DNA of 29,341 bases from Armatimonadota bacterium (GTDB lineage: Bacteria; Armatimonadota; Armatimonadia; Armatimonadales; Armatimonadaceae), in assembly GCA_030833025.1 (NCBI GenBank), contig JAURHZ010000003.1, forward strand, positions 1-29,341, written 5' to 3'. The position numbers and the translations under genes are program-made. The notes beneath the pieces were generated by a model that was not told the origin of the DNA, did no database searches, and saw only the letters and a program-made list of their open reading frames with translations. This document shows positions 6,307-13,544 of the stretch, piece by piece. Position 1 is the stretch's first letter; every line of letters starts with the position of its first letter.

Positions 6307-7668
6307 TTATTGGAACTGAATTCCATTCCACGGTTCGCCACCATTGTGCTTTGGTATCTTGCCAGAAAACCCATCCCGGTCCGGCGTCTGATACATCGAG
6401 AAGTGACCTGTCAACATTGTCTTGGCCGCCACAAACTCACTAGAAGCACGTATCTTCTCAATGATATTGACCGTTTCACGAGCATCGTTTGACATGTCAT
6501 AGGCCTCATCGGACAAACCGTTACCGGTCCGTAAAACAAGCTTCAGACTCGATGTGCGCACCATTCGTGCATTTCCATACTCGCACACCGCGTAATCACG
6601 CGATGTCTCGGTCCCTCCATTTAGGAAAGGAAGTAGCGAAACGCCAGGGTAAGAAGCACCGTTTACCCTAGGACTGACTCCAGCCATGTCTAAAATCGTC
6701 TCAAATTGGTCACAATGATTGACCCAAGACCGGCACTTACGGCCACCACTAAAAAGACCCGGCATCCGCCAGATGCACGGAACCTTTATCGACTCATCAT
6801 AAAAATTTTGTGGGACTGTACCATTTCCTTTGAAATACAGTCCATGATGCCCATTCATGTGGCCATGATCCCCAGTGTAAAGCACAGCCGTCTGGTTGGA
6901 CATACCGAGAGCCGTCAAGTGATCGAGCACGCGCCCAACACACTGATCAATGGTTTCTACCGCCGCAGCATACTGTGCCATCCTACGGGCATGCTCACTG
7001 GGTGCTGGCATCTTCCCAGGCAGTCTTGTGGCTTTCCCAGTGTATTTCTCAACCTTCACGGACTTCAAAGGATTTGCCGCGTAGTAGTCGACTAAATGTT
7101 GGGGGTGGTCCGAAAATGGCGAATGTGTATCTGTAAGACCAATAAACAAAAACACTGGGCGCTTGTCAGCGGAATCGCTGAGAAAGTCGATTGCACGAGA
7201 TGTCAAAAAGTCAGATCGCTGACCTACATAAGTGACATCGCGTCCATTGTCGTTGAACTTACACTGCCCCCGATGCGGATACTGATCTTTGTTCTCACCA
7301 ACATAAAAATCAAAACCAGGTTGCTTCACCCATGATTGGCCACAATGCCACTTCCCGACAAACCCCGTTCGATATCCACTGTCACGAAGCAATGTTGCAA
7401 GGGTTGGTATGCCTTCGGGTAGCCACTTCTTGGGGTATGCCTTTTCATCTATCCAATCGTGAATTCCATGCTGACTAGGATAAAGACCTGTCCAAAATGA
7501 TGCTCGTGCCGGGCTGCAAACTGGACTAGGGGTGTAGGCATTTGGGAAATGGACTCCACTTGAGACAAGAGAATCCAATGCGGGTGTACGTAACTCTGGC
7601 GTTCCAAGGCAATTAGCGGCCCAAGGGCCATGGTCATCGGTTAGGAAGACGACAATATTTGGTCGCAT
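6307..7668 (-). CDS. Sulfatase (arylsulfatase-type, formylglycine-dependent)
   Basis: This 453-residue enzyme has the alkaline-phosphatase-fold sulfatase layout. NIVVFLTDDHGP gives the metal Asp pair (D11, D12). CSPAR at 51-55 is the Cys-type motif C-x-P-x-R, whose Cys51 must be turned to formylglycine by a separate enzyme. GDHGHMNGHHG in the middle gives further metal and substrate residues. It would hydrolyse a sulfate ester of a sugar or small molecule. No signal peptide is present (it starts MRPNIVVFL), so a cytoplasmic site is implied. No formylglycine-generating enzyme is in the window. The gene lies 9 nt after the M20 amidohydrolase gene in the same run. Confidence 0.9.
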   Translation of the reverse strand: MRPNIVVFLTDDHGPWAANCLGTPELRTPALDSLVSSGVHFPNAYTPSPVCSPARASFWTGLYPSQHGIHDWIDEKAYPKKWLPEGIPTLATLLRDSGYRTGFVGKWHCGQSWVKQPGFDFYVGENKDQYPHRGQCKFNDNGRDVTYVGQRSDFLTSRAIDFLSDSADKRPVFLFIGLTDTHSPFSDHPQHLVDYYAANPLKSVKVEKYTGKATRLPGKMPAPSEHARRMAQYAAAVETIDQCVGRVLDHLTALGMSNQTAVLYTGDHGHMNGHHGLYFKGNGTVPQNFYDESIKVPCIWRMPGLFSGGRKCRSWVNHCDQFETILDMAGVSPRVNGASYPGVSLLPFLNGGTETSRDYAVCEYGNARMVRTSSLKLVLRTGNGLSDEAYDMSNDARETVNIIEKIRASSEFVAAKTMLTGHFSMYQTPDRDGFSGKIPKHNGGEPWNGIQFQ

Positions 7669-7677
7669 GACCCTACG

Positions 7678-8847
7678 CTAAACCTTGTCAAATTCTGGAA
7701 TCGGTGACATCCCAATCGTTGCAAGCAGCCGAATTCCGTATGCCAGAGCATCATCCCCAAAATCATACTTCGGCGTATGTAGGTGATACGGACAATCCGT
7801 TCCAAGGCGAAGCATCGCCCCAGGGACATGTTCTAAGTAGTGCGCAAAGTCTTCAGCACCCATTGTAGGTTCATCCAACCATCTGATGGCTCCACCGACG
7901 GCCGGAGACGTGACATAAGTAGAAATGTGATTAATCACAGCATTGCTATTCACCACTGGTGGAGTTCCGATTTTCCAGTGGACGCACACTTCAACGCCAT
8001 ATGCCGTACCAATGGCCGAAACTGCACTGTCAATACGCGACATCAAGTATGTTCGTGTATCGTGTTTGAGCGTCCGCAGAGTACCTGCGATTGTCGCAAC
8101 ATCAGGAATGATGTTTCTAGCAGTACCTGCATGGAACATCGTTACCGAGATAACGGCACTGTCAACAGGGCTGACATTTCGGCTGACGAGGTGCTGTAGG
8201 TCTACAACCATTGCCGCGGCTGCCAAAATCGGGTCCTTCGCCAGGTGTGGATAGGCTGCGTGGGCTCCATGTCCTGTGATGGTAACTTCGAAGGTATCCG
8301 ATGATGCCATTGCTGAGCCGTATTTTAATCCAATGGTACCAACGGGCAAATCCGGCCATCCGTGGGACATTACGATGGCATCTACGCCATCCAGTCCCCC
8401 GCCTTCAATCACTGAAATTGCCCCAGAAACGGTTTCTTCCGCGGGCTGAAATAGACACCGTACACGTCCAACAAACTGATCGCGCAGGAGGTTCAATGTG
8501 AGGGCAACACCTAGCAATGTCGCTGAATGACCATCGTGGCCGCAAGCATGCATCACACCGGGATTCTGACTGGCGTAGGAAACATCAGAGATTTCCTGAA
8601 TGGGCAGAGCATCCATATCAGCTCTGATACCCCAACACTTCCCCCCCGGAAGGCCTTCGATGGTACACATCAGGCCATGCATCCCGCCGAGTCCAGACAC
8701 CACCGGAATCCCATGCGATTCCAAAAGAGCCTGTATTCGATGAGCTGTCACTTCCTCCTTACCGGAAAGCTCCGGATTGCGATGCATATCATGCCGCAAC
8801 TCCGTAGCGATTGGCAGAGCAAAAGCAACAGCCTCATCGAATGTCAT
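7678..8847 (-). CDS. M20-family amidohydrolase (N-acyl amino acid / hippurate hydrolase type)
   Basis: The 389-residue protein fits the M20D amidohydrolases. RHDMHRNPELSGKE opens the catalytic domain, GIRADMDALPI gives the conserved RADMDALP block, HACGHDGHSA (near 100-109) supplies the metal ligands, and FQPAEE (133-138) holds the catalytic Glu. GAEDFAHYLEHVPG near the end supplies the last metal ligand region. Family members remove an acyl or benzoyl group from amino acids, or act on N-acetyl-diaminopimelate; the exact substrate cannot be told. The start ATG has GGGAG about 8 nt upstream inside the pilT 3' end. The gap to pilT is 2 nt, so they are co-transcribed. Confidence 0.9.
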   Translation of the reverse strand: MTFDEAVAFALPIATELRHDMHRNPELSGKEEVTAHRIQALLESHGIPVVSGLGGMHGLMCTIEGLPGGKCWGIRADMDALPIQEISDVSYASQNPGVMHACGHDGHSATLLGVALTLNLLRDQFVGRVRCLFQPAEETVSGAISVIEGGGLDGVDAIVMSHGWPDLPVGTIGLKYGSAMASSDTFEVTITGHGAHAAYPHLAKDPILAAAAMVVDLQHLVSRNVSPVDSAVISVTMFHAGTARNIIPDVATIAGTLRTLKHDTRTYLMSRIDSAVSAIGTAYGVEVCVHWKIGTPPVVNSNAVINHISTYVTSPAVGGAIRWLDEPTMGAEDFAHYLEHVPGAMLRLGTDCPYHLHTPKYDFGDDALAYGIRLLATIGMSPIPEFDKV

Positions 8848-8849
8848 CT

Positions 8850-9959
8850 TTAGGCTCCCGGTCTACGAATCATCTGTCGGAGCTCAGTCAGGTTTCCTGC
8901 AGCGTGCATCGCATCGTCTTCGGTGATGATGCCTGCCTTGTAATAACGTGCAAGGCACTGGTTCATCGTCTGCATGCCCCAGAAGCCACCTTCTTGAATT
9001 GCTGTGTAGATATTGCCAGCTCGGCCTTCTTCGATCAGTTTCGACACCGTAGGTGTCACAACCATGATTTCCACGGCTGCTACGCGTCCTGCGGCATCTT
9101 GCCGAGGAAGCAGTTTTTGGGACAGGATTCCTCGCAGGGTGTTTGCAAGGCGCAAACACAAAAGTCCCTTCTCATGCGGTGGGAACAAGTGCATCAAGCG
9201 GTCCAAAGTTTCCGATGCGCTCGATGTGTGGAGTGTTCCGAACACGAGGTGGCCTGTTTCAGCGGCCTGTAGCGCAACCGAAACTGTTTCTACATCACGG
9301 ATTTCACCAATCAAAATGATGTCAGGGTTTTGACGCACGACGTACTTGAGCGCATCCGAGAAGGATTCGGTGTCAATACCGACCTCACGCTGCGAGATGA
9401 TCGACTTGATGTCCGGGTGGACGAACTCAATCGGATCTTCGACGGTGATGATGTTCTTGGCCTGTTCGTTGTTGACCTTATTAATCATCGCCGCCAGCGT
9501 AGTAGACTTACCAGATCCAGTTGGCCCCGTCACGAGTACGAGTCCCGAGCGGTTCTTGGTCATTTCACCAACTGCAGGCGCCATTCCAAGCATGTCAAGC
9601 GTATAGATTTTAAGGGGCACAAGTCGCAGAACCATACCAACGGTGTTGCGCTGCTTGTGGATGTTCACACGGACACGGGTTACTTCAGGGATTTCGATAG
9701 CAAGGTCAAGCTCAGGATAGTGCTCAAATTGCATGATCTGTTCATGTGACATCACAGAATAGGCCATGCGACGTGTATCTTCTGGAGTCAGCATCGGCTG
9801 TTCTTCAACGGCTGCAATGCGACCATGTAGACGCCAGTTTGGTGGTGCCCCGGCTTTGATAAAAATATCCGATGCTTTTCGCTCTGCAGCTAATCGAATC
9901 AAATCATGAACAGTCAACATGACGCTTGGTCTCAACCTTCCGAATTTATCTACCGACAT
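8850..9959 (-). CDS. pilT: Type IV pilus retraction ATPase PilT
   Basis: The 369-residue protein has an N-terminal PAS-like domain (about 14-115, with RKASDIF) and a RecA-like ATPase core: Walker A GPTGSGKS at 145-152, the Asp box VEDPIEF, the Walker B region PDIILIGEIRD and the His box ETGHLVFGTLHT. This order identifies PilT/PilU, the hexameric ATPase that depolymerises type IV pili. The terminal AIRNLIRE-type motif is altered (GRAGNIYTAIQEG). The first ATG at 9959 overlaps the upstream gene by 14 nt. An alternative ATG at 9920 starts closer to the usual PilT N-terminus, and neither has a strong ribosome site. No pilB, pilC or pilM is present, so this is a detached pilus gene. Confidence 0.94.
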   Translation of the reverse strand: MSVDKFGRLRPSVMLTVHDLIRLAAERKASDIFIKAGAPPNWRLHGRIAAVEEQPMLTPEDTRRMAYSVMSHEQIMQFEHYPELDLAIEIPEVTRVRVNIHKQRNTVGMVLRLVPLKIYTLDMLGMAPAVGEMTKNRSGLVLVTGPTGSGKSTTLAAMINKVNNEQAKNIITVEDPIEFVHPDIKSIISQREVGIDTESFSDALKYVVRQNPDIILIGEIRDVETVSVALQAAETGHLVFGTLHTSSASETLDRLMHLFPPHEKGLLCLRLANTLRGILSQKLLPRQDAAGRVAAVEIMVVTPTVSKLIEEGRAGNIYTAIQEGGFWGMQTMNQCLARYYKAGIITEDDAMHAAGNLTELRQMIRRPGA

Positions 9960-10689
9960 TTCGCTTGACGATCACTGTAACCGCCAAACCACTGGCAACC
10001 GCCAATCCAACTATCAACAAAAGTAAGGCGTTTGACGCTTTTCTCTTTGGTTTAGTTCGAACGACAGCTGCATCCTGCTCAGGAATAACGAAATCCGTAA
10101 CGGGACGCTTTCGAATATTCGCCACAAATGTAAATGCTCCCTGCTGGCCAAAGACATCCACAGTAAGATTCTCATTGTCGAAATGTCTTGCCCGAGCATA
10201 AGCAAAAGCCTGTTCAACTAGAAACGTCACCTGCACGCGATCAAACTGTTGCAGTGCGAGGATCATTTTTTCCGGGAAGAAGCCACCGGATTGGCGATTC
10301 ACTAGCTCTGCTTTCGTTTCAAAGGTAGCGCTCGTCATCAGCGGTTCATTCGCGATTTTTGCACCGGGCTCATGTTCAAGTCGGCTGGTTTCAATGGTCA
10401 AACCAGATACAGACGCACCGGAAAGCTTTGCGTAGGAATCTACAAGCGACCGCACAACCTTTACATCAACTTTTTTCGGAAACACAAATGCAACCGTGTA
10501 CCCACGGGCTCCGGGTCCAACCATCACTTGCACATCTGGTACGCCCTTGGGTAAGGACTCTTTGTTCGCTGTACCAACAGCTGTATCGGGTCCAGATGGC
10601 TGATTTTGAGCAAGTAATGGCTGCCCCATCGAAATGCTGGTGAGGAAAAGTGTCGTGGCTATCAGAGACTGGACTTTAGGAAGGTTCAC
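9946..10689 (-). CDS. Exported protein of unknown function with C-terminal membrane helix
   Basis: I do not recognise this 247-residue protein. It begins with a signal peptide (LIATTLFLTSISMGQPLLAQ, about 9-28), followed by a Pro/Gly-rich spacer, a mixed alpha/beta domain (about 50-195), a basic patch RTKPKRK and a C-terminal helix (about 218-240) ending in KRNVGR. It would sit outside the inner membrane with a short positive cytoplasmic tail. The start is a GTG with AAGGTG about 10 nt upstream. It overlaps phr by 14 nt upstream and pilT by 14 nt downstream. The tight coupling to pilT hints at a pilus or envelope role, which is inference only. Confidence 0.8.
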   Translation of the reverse strand: MNLPKVQSLIATTLFLTSISMGQPLLAQNQPSGPDTAVGTANKESLPKGVPDVQVMVGPGARGYTVAFVFPKKVDVKVVRSLVDSYAKLSGASVSGLTIETSRLEHEPGAKIANEPLMTSATFETKAELVNRQSGGFFPEKMILALQQFDRVQVTFLVEQAFAYARARHFDNENLTVDVFGQQGAFTFVANIRKRPVTDFVIPEQDAAVVRTKPKRKASNALLLLIVGLAVASGLAVTVIVKRNVGR

Positions 10690-12076
10690 GCGTCAATGTC
10701 ACCTTTTTGAACATTTCCAGCGCTTTGAGACGCTGAACACCATGATCAACAATGGGATTAGGATAGTCATGGCCAAGCTTTATATCAAGCCATGTCGCTT
10801 CACTATACGACATCAGCCATGGGGCATGAATGAATTTGTCTGGAACATTTTGTAGCTCAGGTAACCACGTACGGACAAAAGCGCCATCCGGGTCGAATTT
10901 CGCGCCCTGGGAAACGGGATTAAACACGCGAAACCAAGGTTGTGCATCAGTACCGGTACTTGCTGCCCACTGCCAACCGCCTACATTTGATGCAAGGTCA
11001 CCATCTAGAAGATGACTTCGGAAATACGCTTCTCCTATCCGCCAGTCAATCAGGAGGTCTTTTGTTAGAAAGGATGCAACGATCATCCTGAGGCGGTTAT
11101 GCATCCAACCTGTGGTATTGAGTTGGCGCATAGCAGCATCGACAATCGGATAGCCTGTTCTCCCTTCCATCCAGGCAGATACGTGTTCAGCGTCATCCTG
11201 CCAAACTAAAGTGTCCCATTGATGCTGAAAACAAGCATGCGTTGTGTCGGGACGGTGAAACAGTATTTGAGCGTAAAAATCTCGCCATAGGAGCTCCGAA
11301 ACATAAGTCGATGCTCCTTCGCCTCCAATAGCGAGTGCCTGATGCAGCAATCTGCGTGGGGAAACTACTCCGAGGTGGAGGTGTGCAGACAGTCTTGATG
11401 TGCCATCAACCGCTGGAAAGTTCCGCATCTCATCGTAGTGTTCGATATCCCGCCCGCAAAAACGTGTGAAATGCTCATAGGCGGCAGGCGTATTCATCGC
11501 ACAGTGCCCGTCTATATCCGTCTGCATTGAAGCGCTTACAGTTTGTCCATCAATGTCCAACCACTTAATATTCGTTGGTGCATCCGTTGGACGAGGAGGA
11601 AGCTGAGCCAAGCATCGCTTCTTGAACGGTGTAAAAACTGAATATGGCTTACCTGTACCGGTAACAAAAGTAGATGGCGCAAACAAGTACTGATCCTGAC
11701 AAACGTGAACCCGAACTCCCAGCTGCTCAGCCTCAGCTTTTACCTTTGCATCACGTTTGATGCCATCGGGTTCAATCTCATCCGCAAACCAGATATCGGT
11801 TATAGCGTTCTTTGCCAAAAAAGTAAGAATCTCGACATCAGGATTCCCATCTAGGAGGAGAAGCTTTCCTCCTAGACTCTCCAAGTCAGCTGCCAGTGAC
11901 CCAATCGCGTGGTCATACAGATTGGTACGTGACGCGAATGAACCATCACCACTGCGGTACTTACTGTCACGAACGACAACGCATGCAATATGATGCCCCA
12001 TCTCCACTGGGTGCCGAAAAGCAGTTAGGTCATCAATGCGGAGTGAACGCCGAAACCATATAAGTGAACGGGACAT
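10676..12076 (-). CDS. phr: Deoxyribodipyrimidine photolyase
   Basis: This 466-residue protein is a class I-type photolyase/cryptochrome. The N-terminal Rossmann domain begins SLIWFRRSLRIDDL and should hold an antenna cofactor. The FAD-binding domain is unmistakable: SELLWRDFYAQILFH, then TGYPIVDAAMRQLNTTGWMHNR, ending in NVGGWQWAASTGTDAQPWFRVFNP. It splits UV-induced cyclobutane dimers in DNA using blue light. The ATG at 12076 lies only 15 nt after the end of the tRNA-Ala terminator; AAGGGG 12 nt upstream is a distant ribosome site. No promoter fits between, so expression may rely on readthrough. CPD versus 6-4 specificity is not decided by eye; CPD is likelier. Confidence 0.93.
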   Translation of the reverse strand: MSRSLIWFRRSLRIDDLTAFRHPVEMGHHIACVVVRDSKYRSGDGSFASRTNLYDHAIGSLAADLESLGGKLLLLDGNPDVEILTFLAKNAITDIWFADEIEPDGIKRDAKVKAEAEQLGVRVHVCQDQYLFAPSTFVTGTGKPYSVFTPFKKRCLAQLPPRPTDAPTNIKWLDIDGQTVSASMQTDIDGHCAMNTPAAYEHFTRFCGRDIEHYDEMRNFPAVDGTSRLSAHLHLGVVSPRRLLHQALAIGGEGASTYVSELLWRDFYAQILFHRPDTTHACFQHQWDTLVWQDDAEHVSAWMEGRTGYPIVDAAMRQLNTTGWMHNRLRMIVASFLTKDLLIDWRIGEAYFRSHLLDGDLASNVGGWQWAASTGTDAQPWFRVFNPVSQGAKFDPDGAFVRTWLPELQNVPDKFIHAPWLMSYSEATWLDIKLGHDYPNPIVDHGVQRLKALEMFKKVTLTREPS

Positions 12077-12091
12077 ATTGTCGATAACCCC

Positions 12092-12127
12092 TTAAACAAA
12101 AAACCGGGTAATTATCATTACCCGGTT
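12092..12127 (-). terminator. Intrinsic terminator of tRNA-Ala
   Basis: On the minus strand an 11-bp perfect stem (12117-12127 with 12102-12112) and a 4-nt loop GATA are followed by TTTTTTGTTT. It starts 5 nt after the tRNA 3' end and ends 15 nt before the photolyase start. Confidence 0.93.
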
Positions 12128-12131
12128 CGAG

Positions 12132-12207
<76 letters not shown>

Positions 12208-12215
12208 CGCTGATG

Positions 12216-12243
12216 ATTATACCACAATAAGCATCAGATTCAA
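12216..12243 (-). promoter_or_regulatory. Promoter of tRNA-Ala
   Basis: On the minus strand TTGAAT (12238-12243) is followed after 16 nt by a perfect TATAAT (12216-12221), 11 nt before the mature tRNA. It lies in the 44-nt gap between the ABC permease stop and the tRNA. Confidence 0.75.
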
Positions 12244-12248
12244 GATGA

Positions 12249-13544
12249 TTACCGCCCTCCGAGTCCTGACAGGGACACACCTTCGATGAAGTATCGTTGT
12301 GAGAAGAAGAACAGGACAACAATCGGAAGGACGACCATCGTGGATGCAGCCATCATCAGGCCAGGTTCACCAGCGTGATCCTGTTGATACAGCTGAAGTC
12401 CATAGGCCATAGGCATTTGTTCCGGACTGCTTAGATAGATGAGCGGACCTTGGAAATTATTCCATGCGGCAAGCACAGCCATGATCGCAATTGCGGCAAG
12501 TGCTGGCTTTACTTGCGGAAGCATCACTTTCCAGTACGTTGTAAACGGTCCACATCCATCAATTTTCGCTGCATCTTCAAGCTCATTCGGAATTCCGAGA
12601 AAGAACTGTCGAAGCAAAAAGATATTGAATGCAGAGCCGAAGAATGCAGGCACCCAGAGTGGTTTCAATGTATCAATCCAGCCAAGTGATCGGAAGATAA
12701 GGAACTGAGGCATAAGCGTTACGGCACCTGGAATCATCATGGTTGCCAGCATCACCTTGAACCACCCCTCTCGCCCTGGCCACCGAAGCCGTGCGAAAGA
12801 GTAAGCCACCATCGATGAAGACAGCACCGTACCAAGCACACTCAGAACGGTCAGAATCAAGCTGTTCTTAAGAAACGTCCAGCCGTAGAAAGTATCAGGC
12901 GGGAGGTACATCAGCGCTTCGACGTAGTTCAACCATCGCGGTTCTATACGCCTAACCTTGGTGAGCTCACTGCGCGTCGATGTAATGACCTTCGACTTAT
13001 CAATGTTTCCGTCAGGTAGCAGAGGTGCTACCTTGATGTCCCCTGACGGGAGTTCTTCGAACTCTACAACCTTCGTGCCATCCTTCAGTGTAGAGAGGCG
13101 GCCAGGGGTGCCATCAGGGCGTTTCACCGAATGCACAAGTATTTGTTGTGTCGGAATCCAAACGGGTGGAAAGACAGCCTGTTCATCATCGCTTTTTAGA
13201 CTGGTAGATACTAACCATGCAAACGGAATGACAAACAAAAATGTCCCTGCGAGGAGTGCCATGTGGGTAGCGGAAAGCCGGACGATTTCCGATGCATGGT
13301 CGTTGTTTCTCGTTGTCGCTTTGAGGATTCGTATTGCGATCACATACGCAACGATGTCGCCTACCATGAGGACAATGTTATGGCGTACACCAAATGCGAG
13401 TATCAGCAGTGATGCAATCAATGCCACTGCAAACGCACCGGTAGCAAGAGACTTTTTACGAATTGTTGCGATGAGCGCACCGATTGCAAATGCGAAGGCA
13501 ACGAGTGCCCCCGCGATGGCAACCAACCAGATTAATTGTTGCAT
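12249..13544 (-). CDS. Carbohydrate ABC transporter permease (MalG/UgpE-like) with extra N-terminal helices
   Basis: This 431-residue inner-membrane protein carries the binding-protein-dependent permease signature (EAA loop) EDAAKIDGCGPFTTYWKVMLP at 323-343, which contacts the ATPase, and ends YFIEGVSLSGLGGR as CUT1 family permeases do. It is longer than the usual 270-300 residues. About 100 extra N-terminal residues contain two or three membrane helices, and a soluble insert (about 140-215, rich in charged residues and Gly) sits in the first external loop before the canonical core. It would form the heterodimeric channel with the permease half of the upstream fusion gene, whose stop overlaps this start by 1 nt. 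No ATPase gene is nearby. Confidence 0.9.
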   Translation of the reverse strand: MQQLIWLVAIAGALVAFAFAIGALIATIRKKSLATGAFAVALIASLLILAFGVRHNIVLMVGDIVAYVIAIRILKATTRNNDHASEIVRLSATHMALLAGTFLFVIPFAWLVSTSLKSDDEQAVFPPVWIPTQQILVHSVKRPDGTPGRLSTLKDGTKVVEFEELPSGDIKVAPLLPDGNIDKSKVITSTRSELTKVRRIEPRWLNYVEALMYLPPDTFYGWTFLKNSLILTVLSVLGTVLSSSMVAYSFARLRWPGREGWFKVMLATMMIPGAVTLMPQFLIFRSLGWIDTLKPLWVPAFFGSAFNIFLLRQFFLGIPNELEDAAKIDGCGPFTTYWKVMLPQVKPALAAIAIMAVLAAWNNFQGPLIYLSSPEQMPMAYGLQLYQQDHAGEPGLMMAASTMVVLPIVVLFFFSQRYFIEGVSLSGLGGR

